NCBI GenBank assembly: GCA_028714175.1 | Contig: JAQTMV010000030.1 | Location: forward strand, 1 to 33,268 | Length of the DNA stretch: 33,268 bases | Direction of reading: 5' to 3' | Source of the DNA: Methylococcales bacterium | GTDB taxonomy: Bacteria; Pseudomonadota; Gammaproteobacteria; Methylococcales; Methylomonadaceae | Shown: positions 8,563 to 16,530 of the stretch, piece by piece | Position numbering within the stretch: position 1 is the first letter of the stretch | Layout: each line of letters begins with the position of its first letter | Translations under genes and position numbers: made by a program | The notes under the pieces: model-generated | What the model was told of the DNA's origin: nothing | The model's input: only the letters and a program-made list of their open reading frames with translations | Database searches by the model: none

Positions 8563-10509
8563 ATGGCTAAAATCTATGTTTCTTCAACCATCGCCGACTT
8601 GAGCACCGAACGCAAAGCGGTTATCGATTGGTTAGTGCAGGCTCGCCACCAGCCGGTGCACAGTTATTTGCCCGATAGCGAAAGTGTTCGCGACAGTTGT
8701 CTGGCCGATATAGACGGCTGCGATTTGTATGTGCTTATTCTCGGCTTTCGTTACGGTTATCAGCAGATAGACGAGAATAATCCCGACGGTTTGTCGATCA
8801 CCCATTTGGAATTCCGAAGAGACGGGAACATCCCGCGTGTGGCGCTATTAGCGACAAATATCCCAAATATTGACTTAACCGACCTGCTCGACGACAAGCG
8901 CAAACCGTTGATCATGGCTTTTCGCGAAGAAGTTGCCCGCGTATTGCGCCCCGCGCAATTCAAAGACGAAGCGACGCTCATAGCCGCCCTAAGTGCCGGC
9001 GTGCAGGCTGAATTGGACAAACTCAAGCCTGAAGGACAATCCGTCGCACCCGACGATCCTGCCGTACTGGCCATTATCGGCAAGCTGACACTGGAGAAAC
9101 AGGCAGCGGACAGTGATAATCAATTATTGCGCGAACGTATAACCGCATTGGAAACCCAGCTTGCCGATGCGGTAGCCCGCACGCTGACTGCCGCCGCTCA
9201 GCCGGATGCTTCAACGGCAGCCATTACCGCCGCGGAAGCCCTCGGCAAAGGCGATAGCCGTCCGGCGGAAGCCTTGTTGCGCAACGAAGAAACGCTTGCG
9301 CAGCAAGAAGCATTGGCTGCGCCGGACGCTTCGGAAGATGCCGCCGCCCGCCGCCGTGCAGCGGAACTGGCCCGCGAACAGGGCGCTCTTGCTTTCGGCC
9401 GCGACGTACGCATAGCGCTGGCGGCTTACGAGCGCGCCGCCAGGCATGAACCGGAAGATACCTGGACGCATATTTATCTCGGCGACTTATACATGGACTT
9501 CGGCGATTTGGCGGCGGCCCGCCAAAGCTACCAGGATGCGCGAGCAACGGCTGCCTCACGGGTAGCAACCGATGCTACCGATGACAACGCCCGGCATGAC
9601 CTTGCTGTATGTTACGAGCGGCTGGGAAACATATCGTCTGTTCAAGGCAACCTCGCTGCTGCCCTGAGTTATTACAGAGAAAGACATGCCATCGGGGAAA
9701 AATTGGCGGCGGGCGATGCGGCCAATAGCGGCTGGCAGCGCGATCTGTCGGTCAGCAATAACAAAATCGGCGATGTTATGGTGGCGCAAGGCGATCTTGC
9801 CGGTGCGCTGGCGGCGTATCGCGACAGCCTGGCCATCGCCGAAAAATTGGCGGCGGGCGATGCGGCCAATAGCGGCTGGCAGCGCGATCTGTCGGTCAGC
9901 CATAACAAAATCGGCGATGTTCTGGTGGCGCAAGGCGATCTTGCCGGTGCGTTGGCGGCGTATCGCGACGACTTGGCCATCGCCGAAAAATTGGCGGCGA
10001 GCGATGCGGCCAATAGCGGCTGGCAGCGCGATTTGTCGGTCAGCCATAGCAATATCGGCAATGTTCTGGTGGCGCAAGGCGATCTTGCCGGTGCGCTGGC
10101 GGCGTATCGCGACGCCTTGGCCATCGCCGAAAAATTGGCGGCGAGCGATGCGGCCAATAGCGGCTGGCAGCGCGATCTGTCGGTCAGCCATAACAAAATC
10201 GGCGATGTTCTGGTGGCGCAAGGCGATCTTGCCGGTGCGCTGGCGGCGTATCGCGACAGCCTGGCCATCGCCGAAAAATTGGCGGCGCGCGATGCGGCCA
10301 ATGTCCAGTGGCAGATCGATCTGGCCGTTTCATACAGCAAGTTGGGAACACAGGCTGCGTTAACACCCGAGGAAAAACGAGCCTATCTGAAGCAGGGCCT
10401 TGCGATCCAAAAACGGCTTCAGAACGAAGGGCGTTTACCGCCGAATCAGAACTGGATCACTTGGTTTGAAGAGAAATTGACAGAGCAGGATGGAGCAATG
10501 GACGCCTGA
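8563..10509 (+). CDS. DUF4062 - coiled coil - TPR repeat protein
   Basis: A 648-residue protein. Residues 1 to about 95 form a DUF4062 domain (KIYVSSTIADLSTERKAV, then GCDLYVLILGFRYGY), a TIR-like alpha/beta domain usually found at the N-terminus of STAND or TPR signalling and defence proteins. Residues about 165-215 are coiled-coil-like, and about 220-290 are Ala/Glu-rich helices. From about 300 come TPR-type repeats: a degenerate unit starting at residue 343, four almost identical 48-residue units (WQRDLSVS...AANSG) from residue 391, and a degenerate last unit. No nuclease, ATPase or protease motif is evident. G+C is visibly higher than in its neighbours, which suggests horizontal acquisition. 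Start chosen at ATG 8563 with GGAAAGG just upstream. A sensor or anti-phage role is inference only. Confidence 0.85.
   Translation: MAKIYVSSTIADLSTERKAVIDWLVQARHQPVHSYLPDSESVRDSCLADIDGCDLYVLILGFRYGYQQIDENNPDGLSITHLEFRRDGNIPRVALLATNIPNIDLTDLLDDKRKPLIMAFREEVARVLRPAQFKDEATLIAALSAGVQAELDKLKPEGQSVAPDDPAVLAIIGKLTLEKQAADSDNQLLRERITALETQLADAVARTLTAAAQPDASTAAITAAEALGKGDSRPAEALLRNEETLAQQEALAAPDASEDAAARRRAAELAREQGALAFGRDVRIALAAYERAARHEPEDTWTHIYLGDLYMDFGDLAAARQSYQDARATAASRVATDATDDNARHDLAVCYERLGNISSVQGNLAAALSYYRERHAIGEKLAAGDAANSGWQRDLSVSNNKIGDVMVAQGDLAGALAAYRDSLAIAEKLAAGDAANSGWQRDLSVSHNKIGDVLVAQGDLAGALAAYRDDLAIAEKLAASDAANSGWQRDLSVSHSNIGNVLVAQGDLAGALAAYRDALAIAEKLAASDAANSGWQRDLSVSHNKIGDVLVAQGDLAGALAAYRDSLAIAEKLAARDAANVQWQIDLAVSYSKLGTQAALTPEEKRAYLKQGLAIQKRLQNEGRLPPNQNWITWFEEKLTEQDGAMDA
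9733..10308 (+). repeat. Four tandem 144-nt repeats encoding 48-residue TPR units
   Basis: Unit starts are at 9733, 9877, 10021 and 10165, each opening with TGGCAGCGCGAT. The units differ at only a few bases, far fewer than relaxed protein selection would allow. Diverged copies flank the block (from 9589 and from 10309). Because 144 is divisible by 3, copy-number change keeps the frame, so the array can expand or contract without breaking the protein. Confidence 0.95.
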
Positions 10510-10535
10510 CTATCCTAAATTGCGCTATCTTTTCT

Positions 10536-10560
10536 CGTTCCCGCGCGCTGCGTGGGAACG
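10536..10560. repeat. Dispersed hairpin repeat (CGTTCCC...GGGAACG type)
   Basis: Arms CGTTCCCGCG (10536-10545) and CGTGGGAACG (10551-10560) pair with one G-T. The sequence matches a short palindromic element that I recall as common between genes in many proteobacteria. It lies 27 bases after the DUF4062-TPR stop. Confidence 0.65.
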
Positions 10561-10576
10561 AATGAAACAGAGCCGC

Positions 10577-10594
10577 AGCCCAGGCGGGCTTTTT
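10577..10594 (+). terminator. Rho-independent terminator after the DUF4062-TPR gene
   Basis: AGCCC (10577-10581), loop AGGC, GGGCT (10586-10590), then a T run. The stem is short but G+C-rich, and the site is about 70 bases after the stop codon. Confidence 0.6.
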
Positions 10595-10729
10595 GTATGT
10601 CTGTTTTCTCAAGCAGTTCCGTCGTGTATTATGTAAGTTCATTAAAGGCGTATTCCGTATGTTGCGGCCTTGATGAGTCAAAATATAAAACTCAACATTC
10701 CTGTAAATTTATAAAGGTAAAACGCCGTC

Positions 10730-12004
10730 ATGCTAGACCCCCGTTTATTTAGAACTGATCCTGATTTTGTTAAGGAACAATTAACCAGACGTTCATTTGA
10801 TTTTAATGCTGGGTCTTATGCCGAGCTGGAAGCCAGGCGCAAGGACGTACAGGTTAAAACCCAGGAACTGCAAAATGAACGCAACAGCCGTTCAAAAGTT
10901 ATTGGACGGGCAAAAGCCAAAGGTGAAGATGTCCATCCGCTATTGAATCAGATTCAGCATTTGGGCGACGAACTTAAAGCGGCGGAAACGGCATTGGCCG
11001 GTATTCAGGCGGAAATGGAAACGCTGATGGAGGGTATTCCCAATATTCTCGATGAGTCTGTCCCTGATGGCAATAATGAAGAATTTAACGTTGAGATCAG
11101 CCGTTGGGGTGATGTACCTGACTTCGGCTTTGAACCCAAAGATCACGTTGATTTGGGCACACAACTGAAAGGAATTAATTTTGAGTTGGGTGCCAAAATT
11201 GCCAGCAGCCGGTTTGTAGTCTTGAATGGCCCGCTGGCAAGATTGCAAAGGGCGATTATTCAGCTGATGCTGGATATGCATACCGCCGAACATGGCTATA
11301 GTGAAACTTATGTGCCTTTTTTGGCCAATGCGGATAGTTTGCGAGGTACCGGGCAGCTGCCAAAATTTGAGGCTGATCTGTTTAAAGCGAATGTTGATCC
11401 TGCCTTGTATCTGATTCCGACAGCGGAAGTTCCGGTGACCAATATTGTCAGGGATGTGATTGTTGACGCCAGGGAGTTGCCGCTTAAATTTGTTTGTCAC
11501 AGCCCGTGTTTTCGCAGTGAAGCGGGCGCTTATGGGCGTGATGTACGCGGCATGATCCGTCAGCATCAGTTTGAAAAAGTTGAGCTGGTGCAAATTGTTA
11601 AGCCGGAAGATTCACCTAATGCACATGAAGAACTCACTAATCATGCGGAAAACATCCTGAAAAAATTAAACCTGCCTTACCGCAAGATGTTGCTATGTGC
11701 CGGGGATACCGGGTTTTCATCGGCAAAAACCTACGATCTAGAAGTGTGGCTGCCGGGGCAGGGCGCTTATCGGGAAATTTCGTCTTGCAGTAATTTCAAG
11801 GATTTTCAGGCGCGGCGTTTACAGGCTCGATGGCGTAATCCGGAAACCGGAAAACCTGAATTGGTGCATACCTTAAATGGTTCCGGTTTGGCGGCGGGTA
11901 GAACCCTGATTGCGGTCATGGAAAATTATCAGGATGCGCAGGGGTGTATTCGTATTCCTGACGCATTGCTGCCTTACATGGGAGGATTGGATATTATCGG
12001 GTAA
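10730..12004 (+). CDS. serS: Serine--tRNA ligase
   Basis: Class II aminoacyl-tRNA synthetase that charges tRNA-Ser and tRNA-Sec. At 424 residues it has the expected N-terminal antiparallel coiled coil (about 25-100, with [12 protein letters not shown] and [11 protein letters not shown]) that grips the long variable arm of tRNA-Ser. The class II core follows with the TAEVPVTN serine-binding segment, motif 2 in [20 protein letters not shown], and motif 3 in [16 protein letters not shown] upstream gives a weak ribosome site about 11 bases before ATG 10730. The gene stands alone, followed by two terminator hairpins. Confidence 0.98.
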   Translation: MLDPRLFRTDPDFVKEQLTRRSFDFNAGSYAELEARRKDVQVKTQELQNERNSRSKVIGRAKAKGEDVHPLLNQIQHLGDELKAAETALAGIQAEMETLMEGIPNILDESVPDGNNEEFNVEISRWGDVPDFGFEPKDHVDLGTQLKGINFELGAKIASSRFVVLNGPLARLQRAIIQLMLDMHTAEHGYSETYVPFLANADSLRGTGQLPKFEADLFKANVDPALYLIPTAEVPVTNIVRDVIVDARELPLKFVCHSPCFRSEAGAYGRDVRGMIRQHQFEKVELVQIVKPEDSPNAHEELTNHAENILKKLNLPYRKMLLCAGDTGFSSAKTYDLEVWLPGQGAYREISSCSNFKDFQARRLQARWRNPETGKPELVHTLNGSGLAAGRTLIAVMENYQDAQGCIRIPDALLPYMGGLDIIG

Positions 12005-12024
12005 TAGGATAATTTACTTGCAGG

Positions 12025-12048
12025 AGTGATCAGTCGATCACTTTTCTT
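12025..12048 (+). terminator. Rho-independent terminator of serS
   Basis: AGTGATC (12025-12031), loop AGTC, GATCACT (12036-12042), followed by TTTCTTT. It starts 20 bases after the serS stop. Confidence 0.75.
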
Positions 12049-12053
12049 TCAAT

Positions 12054-12089
12054 AAAAAAGGGAGGGTTATAACTAATCCTCCCTTTTTT
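12054..12089. terminator. Bidirectional terminator between convergent serS and the OmpA-like gene
   Basis: AAAAAAGGGAGG (12054-12065) is the perfect complement of CCTCCCTTTTTT (12078-12089), so each strand has a G+C stem followed by a U run. It sits between two convergent genes, serving mainly the minus-strand lipoprotein gene and backing up the serS terminator. Confidence 0.85.
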
Positions 12090-12133
12090 GTGTGATAACT
12101 CTTATGTCTTCAAGAGTTGCCAGTCTGGCAACG

Positions 12134-13345
12134 TTATTGAGGATTTAGAGGTTGTTGAGGTTCACCATCAACTTGCAATTGTACGCGACGGTTATTGGCG
12201 CGTCCTTCTTCAGTATCATTAGTATCTATAGGTTGAGTCCAGCCATAGCCGCGAATAGTCAGATTAAGCGAATCGGTTCCTTCAACCAGGTATTTTTTAA
12301 CTGCTATTGCGCGGCGCTCAGATAACTTCATGTTATAGTTGAATCCGCCCGTTTTACTGGTGTGACCTTGTATTTCAATTTTCAGCTCCGGATGCGCTTT
12401 GATAGCTTGAGCCGCATTGTCAAGATTTCCAAAGTATTCCGGTTTAACAATGTCTTTATCATTATCAAATTTTACATCAACGATCCAGCAGCCGCGTATG
12501 CTGACTTGAACTCCTGGCAACGTTGTAGGACAATAATCATTGCAATCGTTAACGCCATCCTTGTCCCCATCAAGAGTCGAACAGTCCGCAACCGGGGTGC
12601 CGGCTTTCAAGAAAATGCTTTTTACAAAATTTGCCATGTTTTCAGGACTGGAAATTCTGTCAGCTGTTACTCCATAGCCACAGCCTGCAATATTAGAGAG
12701 TTGATTTAATACGGTTATGCCGGATCTTTCATCTTCGTTGCCAACCCAGACAGTATAAACACATAATTTGTCGCCATAGTGTTGTTTCAAGGATTGCATC
12801 TCTTTAACACCGTCCGAGTCCAGATCATGACCGTCACTGAGTATTAACACAGCAATGTTGCCGGAAGTTGCTGATAAATCCTCGGCTGTCCCATCGATTC
12901 CGCTGCCGATGGGTGAGCCGCCGCTGGCACAAGTCAATGCATCTATGCCGCTGCCAAAGGTTGATTTTGAGTAGCTGACAGGAGCCTGATTAAGATGGGT
13001 AAATCCCATTTCCAAGCAATTGCCAAAGCCAAAGCTGCGGATGCTTGAGGTCAACTTTAAGTCTGGAATGGTTAAATTAATTCTGTTAAGGATTTCTTTT
13101 TCAACCGAAAATTTTGTAGGATCAGGCTGACCAGGGTAGCCTACGCCAAAATATTCATCTGTCATTGACGATGAAGAATCATTAATGACAAAGAAATTAT
13201 CTGCTTTTTGTACATACTGACCTGAGGTAAGTAAACCGTTCAAGTCCTGAGCGTGAAAGGTTTCAAAAGTACTTATTGGTTGTGAGGCACAGCCCGATAT
13301 GAGCAAGGCTGCAATGGATGCTACAGTTATTAGTATTTTTTGCAT
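12134..13345 (-). CDS. Lipoprotein with VWA-like and OmpA (peptidoglycan-binding) domains
   Basis: A 403-residue outer-membrane lipoprotein. The signal peptide ends in lipobox I-S-G-C19. Residues about 45-250 form a von Willebrand A-like domain with a MIDAS-type D56-S-S58-S-S60 and a later ILSDGHDLDSDG segment. A calcium-binding thrombospondin-3-like stretch (DGDKDGVNDCNDYCP, about 259-273) leads to a C-terminal OmpA domain (about 290-395) with IEIQGHTS, NMKLSERRAIAV and GRANNRRVQL, the peptidoglycan-anchoring motifs. A strong ribosome site (AAGGGGA) precedes ATG 13345. It likely tethers the outer membrane to the wall while the VWA part binds a partner protein; the partner is unknown. It is divergent from gltX. 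Confidence 0.9.
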   Translation of the reverse strand: MQKILITVASIAALLISGCASQPISTFETFHAQDLNGLLTSGQYVQKADNFFVINDSSSSMTDEYFGVGYPGQPDPTKFSVEKEILNRINLTIPDLKLTSSIRSFGFGNCLEMGFTHLNQAPVSYSKSTFGSGIDALTCASGGSPIGSGIDGTAEDLSATSGNIAVLILSDGHDLDSDGVKEMQSLKQHYGDKLCVYTVWVGNEDERSGITVLNQLSNIAGCGYGVTADRISSPENMANFVKSIFLKAGTPVADCSTLDGDKDGVNDCNDYCPTTLPGVQVSIRGCWIVDVKFDNDKDIVKPEYFGNLDNAAQAIKAHPELKIEIQGHTSKTGGFNYNMKLSERRAIAVKKYLVEGTDSLNLTIRGYGWTQPIDTNDTEEGRANNRRVQLQVDGEPQQPLNPQ

Positions 13346-13487
13346 TGAAAAATCCCCTTATTGTTATTAATAAACCGATCAAGATAAGGCAAACGCAATG
13401 CGCTATCGAAGAATCAGTCCGGATTCTAGCACTGTCTTATTTCAATTGGAATAGTATGTGATTTTTGTTTACCATGTCATATGTTTG

Positions 13488-13518
13488 TTGACTGCCACCA
13501 AACAGATTCCAATAAAAT
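13488..13518 (+). promoter_or_regulatory. Possible gltX promoter
   Basis: TTGACT (13488-13493) lies 19 bases before TAAAAT (13513-13518), in the A+T-rich divergent gap about 40 bases before the gltX start. The spacing is longer than ideal, so this is tentative. Confidence 0.3.
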
Positions 13519-13554
13519 ATACTAAAAGAATTTTACTAACGAAATACTATCATA

Positions 13555-14955
13555 ATGACAATCACAACACGTTTTGCCCCGAGTCCAACGGGTTATCTGC
13601 ATGTCGGCGGTGCGCGTACTGCGTTGTTTTCCTGGCTTTATGCGCGTAAACACGGCGGAAAATTTATTTTACGGATTGAAGATACTGATCTGGAACGTTC
13701 AACACAGGAATCGGTTAATGCCATTCTCGAAGGCATGACATGGCTGGGTCTCGATTATGATGCCGGGCCTTTTTATCAAACCCATCATTTTGATCGCTAT
13801 AAAGAAATTATCCAGCAGTTATTAGTTCAGGGTGATGCCTATTATTGCTACTGTAGCAAAGATGAACTGGAACAATTGCGTACCGAGCAAATGGCCAATA
13901 AAGAAAAGCCGCGCTATAACGGAAAATGCAGGGATTCTGTTGATGTCTTCGACCGGGAACCGGTCATACGCTTTAAAAATCCGGTTGATGGCGTAGTAAC
14001 TATTCCTGATCTGGTTAAAGGCGACATTGTCGTTGCCAATAAAGAGCTGGATGATTTGATTATCGCCAGAGCAGATGGCACGCCAACCTACAATTTAACC
14101 GTTGTTGTTGATGATATGGACATGAAAGTTACGCATGTGATCCGGGGTGACGATCATATCAATAACACCCCCAGGCAGATGAATATTCTTAAAGCCTTGG
14201 GCGCTGAACTGCCGAAATATGCCCATTTGCCGATGATATTAGGGCCTGACGGCGCGCGTTTGTCAAAACGCCACGGTGCAGTCAGTGTGATTCAATTTCG
14301 TGATGAAGGTTATTTGCCGGAAGCATTGCTGAATTATCTGGTGCGTCTGGGCTGGTCTCATGGCGATCAGGAAATCTTTTCTATTGACGAGATGGTTGAG
14401 TATTTCGAACTGGACGATGTCAATGTGTCAGCATCGACCTTTAACATGGAAAAGCTGTTATGGTTAAACCATCAATATATTATGAACAGCGACCCCGCTC
14501 ATGTGGCGCGTCATTTAAGCTGGCATATCGGGCAATTGGGAATTGATCCTGCTGACGGGCCGGAGTTGATTGATGTTGTTAAAACACAAAGAGAACGCTG
14601 CAAAACCCTTGTGGACATGGCAGTTGCCAGTGTTTATTTCTATAAAGAGTTTGATTCCTATGATGAAAAAGCGGTAAAAAAGAATTTCACTCCTGGGTCG
14701 GATCATGTTTTAGCGCGTTTACACGACGAATTGGTGGCGGTGACCGACTGGAATGCTGAGGTAGTGCATCAAGTTGTTGTGAATCTTGCTGAAACCATGG
14801 GGCTTAATCTGGGTAAAGTGGCTCAGCCATTGCGGGTTGCAGTCTGCGGGTCAGCGGTTTCGCCAGCTATTGACGTTACCTTGTCATTGCTTGGGCAAGA
14901 AAAAACTTTGGCTAGAATAGAAAAAGCCATAAATTATATAAGAAGTTCAAATTAG
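13555..14955 (+). CDS. gltX: Glutamate--tRNA ligase
   Basis: Class I synthetase that charges tRNA-Glu. At 466 residues it shows the HIGH-type motif [11 protein letters not shown] (residues 9-19), the insert [12 protein letters not shown], and the KMSKS-type motif ARLSKRHG near residue 240. The C-terminal anticodon-binding helical domains follow (to [20 protein letters not shown]). A tRNA-Glu(TTC) gene lies about 200 bases downstream behind a separate promoter, an apt neighbour because it is this enzyme's substrate. The start at ATG 13555 begins [13 protein letters not shown], as in most family members. Confidence 0.98.
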   Translation: MTITTRFAPSPTGYLHVGGARTALFSWLYARKHGGKFILRIEDTDLERSTQESVNAILEGMTWLGLDYDAGPFYQTHHFDRYKEIIQQLLVQGDAYYCYCSKDELEQLRTEQMANKEKPRYNGKCRDSVDVFDREPVIRFKNPVDGVVTIPDLVKGDIVVANKELDDLIIARADGTPTYNLTVVVDDMDMKVTHVIRGDDHINNTPRQMNILKALGAELPKYAHLPMILGPDGARLSKRHGAVSVIQFRDEGYLPEALLNYLVRLGWSHGDQEIFSIDEMVEYFELDDVNVSASTFNMEKLLWLNHQYIMNSDPAHVARHLSWHIGQLGIDPADGPELIDVVKTQRERCKTLVDMAVASVYFYKEFDSYDEKAVKKNFTPGSDHVLARLHDELVAVTDWNAEVVHQVVVNLAETMGLNLGKVAQPLRVAVCGSAVSPAIDVTLSLLGQEKTLARIEKAINYIRSSN

Positions 14956-14957
14956 TG

Positions 14958-14986
14958 TTGGACATGATGGGTAATTATTGTAAAAT
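14958..14986 (+). promoter_or_regulatory. Sigma-70 promoter of the tRNA-Ala/tRNA-Glu unit
   Basis: TTGGAC (14958-14963), 17-base spacer, TAAAAT (14981-14986), followed by the G+C-rich discriminator GCCCG. This arrangement, with a G+C discriminator ahead of stable RNA, is typical of stringently controlled promoters. Transcription would start about 12-15 bases before the tRNA. Confidence 0.7.
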
Positions 14987-15004
14987 GCCCGTTCTTTAAT
15001 TGAG

Positions 15005-15080
15005 GGGGCCATAGCTCAATTGGGAGAGCGCAACACTGGCAGTGTTGAGGTCAGCGGTTCGATCCCGCTTGGCTCCACCA
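15005..15080 (+). tRNA. tRNA-Ala (anticodon GGC)
   Basis: A 76-base cloverleaf. Acceptor GGGGCCA (15005-15011) pairs with TGGCTCC, with one G-T pair, followed by an encoded CCA. The D-arm starts AGCTCAATTGGGAGAGC. The anticodon stem CAACA/TGTTG encloses loop CTGGCAG, giving anticodon GGC. The T-arm is AGCGG-TTCGATC-CCGCT. It decodes GCC/GCU alanine codons. It is first in a two-tRNA transcript. Confidence 0.95.
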
Positions 15081-15122
15081 AAATATAAATTGGCTCAGCC
15101 AAAATATAAATTGGCTCCACCA
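15069..15122. repeat. 21-nt tandem repeat copying the tRNA-Ala 3' end
   Basis: The unit begins TTGGCTCCACCA and continues AAATATAAA. Copies start at 15069 (inside the tRNA), 15090 (with CAGCC in place of CACCA) and 15111 (partial). The 3' acceptor strand and CCA of the tRNA thus recur twice just downstream, consistent with slippage duplication. Confidence 0.85.
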
Positions 15123-15149
15123 AAAAGCAAAAGTTGACTAAAGTGTTTA

Positions 15150-15225
15150 GTCCCCATCGTCTAGCGGCCTAGGACACTGCCCTTTCACGGCGGTAACAGG
15201 GGTTCGAACCCCCTTGGGGACGCCA
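15150..15225 (+). tRNA. tRNA-Glu (anticodon TTC)
   Basis: A 76-base cloverleaf. Acceptor GTCCCCA pairs with TGGGGAC, then G and an encoded CCA. The anticodon stem CTGCC/GGCGG encloses loop CTTTCAC, giving anticodon TTC. The T-arm is AGGGG-TTCGAAC-CCCCT. Substrate of the GltX encoded just upstream; a strong terminator follows 7 bases later. Confidence 0.96.
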
Positions 15226-15231
15226 TAAATT

Positions 15232-15261
15232 AAAGGCTTATCATTTGATAAGCCTTTTTTT
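15232..15261 (+). terminator. Rho-independent terminator of the tRNA unit
   Basis: AAAGGCTTATC (15232-15242), loop ATTT, GATAAGCCTTT (15247-15257), then T residues to 15261. A perfect 11-bp stem. Confidence 0.93.
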
Positions 15262-15378
15262 ATGCCTGTCGTTCTGTCATCTTGATAAGCGAGGGCCATT
15301 AACCCGGCACAGCAATATGATAATTTATTAGTGGAAGACTGGCATTAACAGCCCGTTCAAATTAAAATGTAATGTTGG

Positions 15379-15398
15379 TTATTGAGAGCATTCAATAA
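15379..15398. promoter_or_regulatory. Inverted repeat in the cysD leader
   Basis: TTATTGA (15379-15385) and TCAATAA (15392-15398) lie about 35 bases before cysD. It could be an operator for a sulfur regulator or a small mRNA hairpin; the sequence alone does not decide. Confidence 0.3.
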
Positions 15399-15433
15399 TC
15401 CTACCGTAATATCCCAAACCCGACGGACTTTTT

Positions 15434-16342
15434 ATGATTGAGCATAAATTAACCCATCTTAAAGAGCTGGAAGCTGAAAGTATTCATATCATTCGTGAGG
15501 TCGCGGCGGAATTTGAGCGTCCTGTCATGTTGTATTCCATCGGCAAGGATTCCGCCGTCATGCTGCATCTGACGATGAAGGCATTTTTTCCCGGCAAACC
15601 GCCGTTTCCGTTGATGCACATCGATACCACCTGGAAGTTCAGGGAAATGATTGAATTCCGTGACCGGATGATCAAAAAGCTGGGTCTGGATTTAATAGTT
15701 TATATCAATCAGGACGGTGTTGATCAGGGCATCGGGCCTTTTACCCACGGCAGCAAAAAACACACCGATGTGATGAAAACAGACGCGCTCAAGCAGGCGC
15801 TGAATAAATATCAGTTTGATGCGGCTTTTGGCGGCGCCCGGCGTGACGAAGAGAAATCCCGCGCCAAGGAGCGGGTTTATTCGTTCCGCGATAAAAATCA
15901 TCGCTGGGATCCCAAAAACCAGCGCCCCGAGTTATGGAATATCTACAACGGCAAAATAGACAAAGGCGAAAGCATCCGGGTGTTTCCGCTGTCCAACTGG
16001 ACCGAACTGGATATCTGGCAATACATCCATCTGGAAAATATCCCGATTGTGCCCTTGTATTTTGCCAAGGATCGCCCGGTTGTCAACAAGGATGGCATGC
16101 TGATCATGGTCGATGATGAGCGTATGCCGATCGGCCCTGATGACAAGATTGAAATGAAGAGGGTGCGCTTTCGCACCTTGGGCTGTTACCCGTTAACCGG
16201 CGCGGTCGAATCCACTGCCACCACGTTGCCGGAAATTATTCAGGAAATGTTATTAACGACAACCTCTGAACGCCAGGGACGGCTCATCGATCATGACCAG
16301 GCCGGGTCGATGGAGCAGAAAAAGCGCGAGGGGTATTTTTAA
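15434..16342 (+). CDS. cysD: Sulfate adenylyltransferase subunit 2
   Basis: CysD is the catalytic half of ATP sulfurylase and makes adenosine 5'-phosphosulfate (APS) from ATP and sulfate. At 302 residues it is full length. The PP-loop SIGKDS is at 35-40, and the family motifs [33 protein letters not shown] and [15 protein letters not shown] are all present. It pairs with the GTPase CysN encoded downstream; the usual tight cysD-cysN junction is interrupted here by about 190 bases holding a decayed gene flanked by inverted repeats. The ribosome site before ATG 15434 is poor. Confidence 0.98.
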   Translation: MIEHKLTHLKELEAESIHIIREVAAEFERPVMLYSIGKDSAVMLHLTMKAFFPGKPPFPLMHIDTTWKFREMIEFRDRMIKKLGLDLIVYINQDGVDQGIGPFTHGSKKHTDVMKTDALKQALNKYQFDAAFGGARRDEEKSRAKERVYSFRDKNHRWDPKNQRPELWNIYNGKIDKGESIRVFPLSNWTELDIWQYIHLENIPIVPLYFAKDRPVVNKDGMLIMVDDERMPIGPDDKIEMKRVRFRTLGCYPLTGAVESTATTLPEIIQEMLLTTTSERQGRLIDHDQAGSMEQKKREGYF

Positions 16343-16346
16343 GAGC

Positions 16347-16499
16347 AGGCGAAAGACGAAAGGCAAAGGGCTAAAGATGGCGCGTTTTGAAGACTTGGAT
16401 GTTTGGCGGCGCTCATCAAGGCTTTGTGTTGAGATTTACAAAGGCTTGGCTACTGTAAAGATTTTGGCTTTTTCGCCTTTTGCCCTGAGCCTTTCGCCT
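16347..16499. repeat. Inverted-repeat-bounded insert between cysD and cysN
   Basis: Ends AGGCGAAAG (16347-16355) and CTTTCGCCT (16491-16499) are perfect inverted copies. Further inward both sides carry related GGCGAAAGGCAAAGGG-like runs (to about 16372 and from about 16471). The enclosed 100 bases are the remnant of a four-helix-bundle gene. No target duplication is visible. Confidence 0.65.
16377..16470 (+). pseudogene. Remnant of a four-helix-bundle (S23/IVP-like) protein gene
   Basis: Translation from ATG 16377 gives MARFEDLDVWRRSSRLCVEI then YKGLA, the characteristic N-terminus of the 23S-rRNA-intervening-sequence-type four-helix-bundle family (normally about 120 residues). After YKGLAT the reading frame slips by one base: the next codons in the shifted frame read CKDFGF, the expected family continuation. 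The gene then stops against the right inverted repeat. It is therefore a truncated, frameshifted fossil. Such small genes recur at many sites in proteobacterial genomes, and their function is unsettled. Confidence 0.75.
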
Positions 16500-16530
16500 A
16501 ACTCATTTAATTTTTATTTTTGGAATCTCC

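Noticed and set aside
9556-10363. Long open frames of about 220 residues on both strands across the TPR array
   Set aside because: They arise because the 144-nt repeat length is a multiple of three, so any frame without a stop in one unit stays open. The DUF4062-TPR frame has the matching family motifs.
9589-10452. Regular repeats suggesting a CRISPR array
   Set aside because: Units are contiguous 144-nt coding repeats with no unique spacers between them and no cas genes nearby.
15005-15122. Integrated element at the tRNA-Ala gene
   Set aside because: The 3' end is repeated within 42 bases, but no integrase or cargo lies between the copies, so only a repeat is reported.
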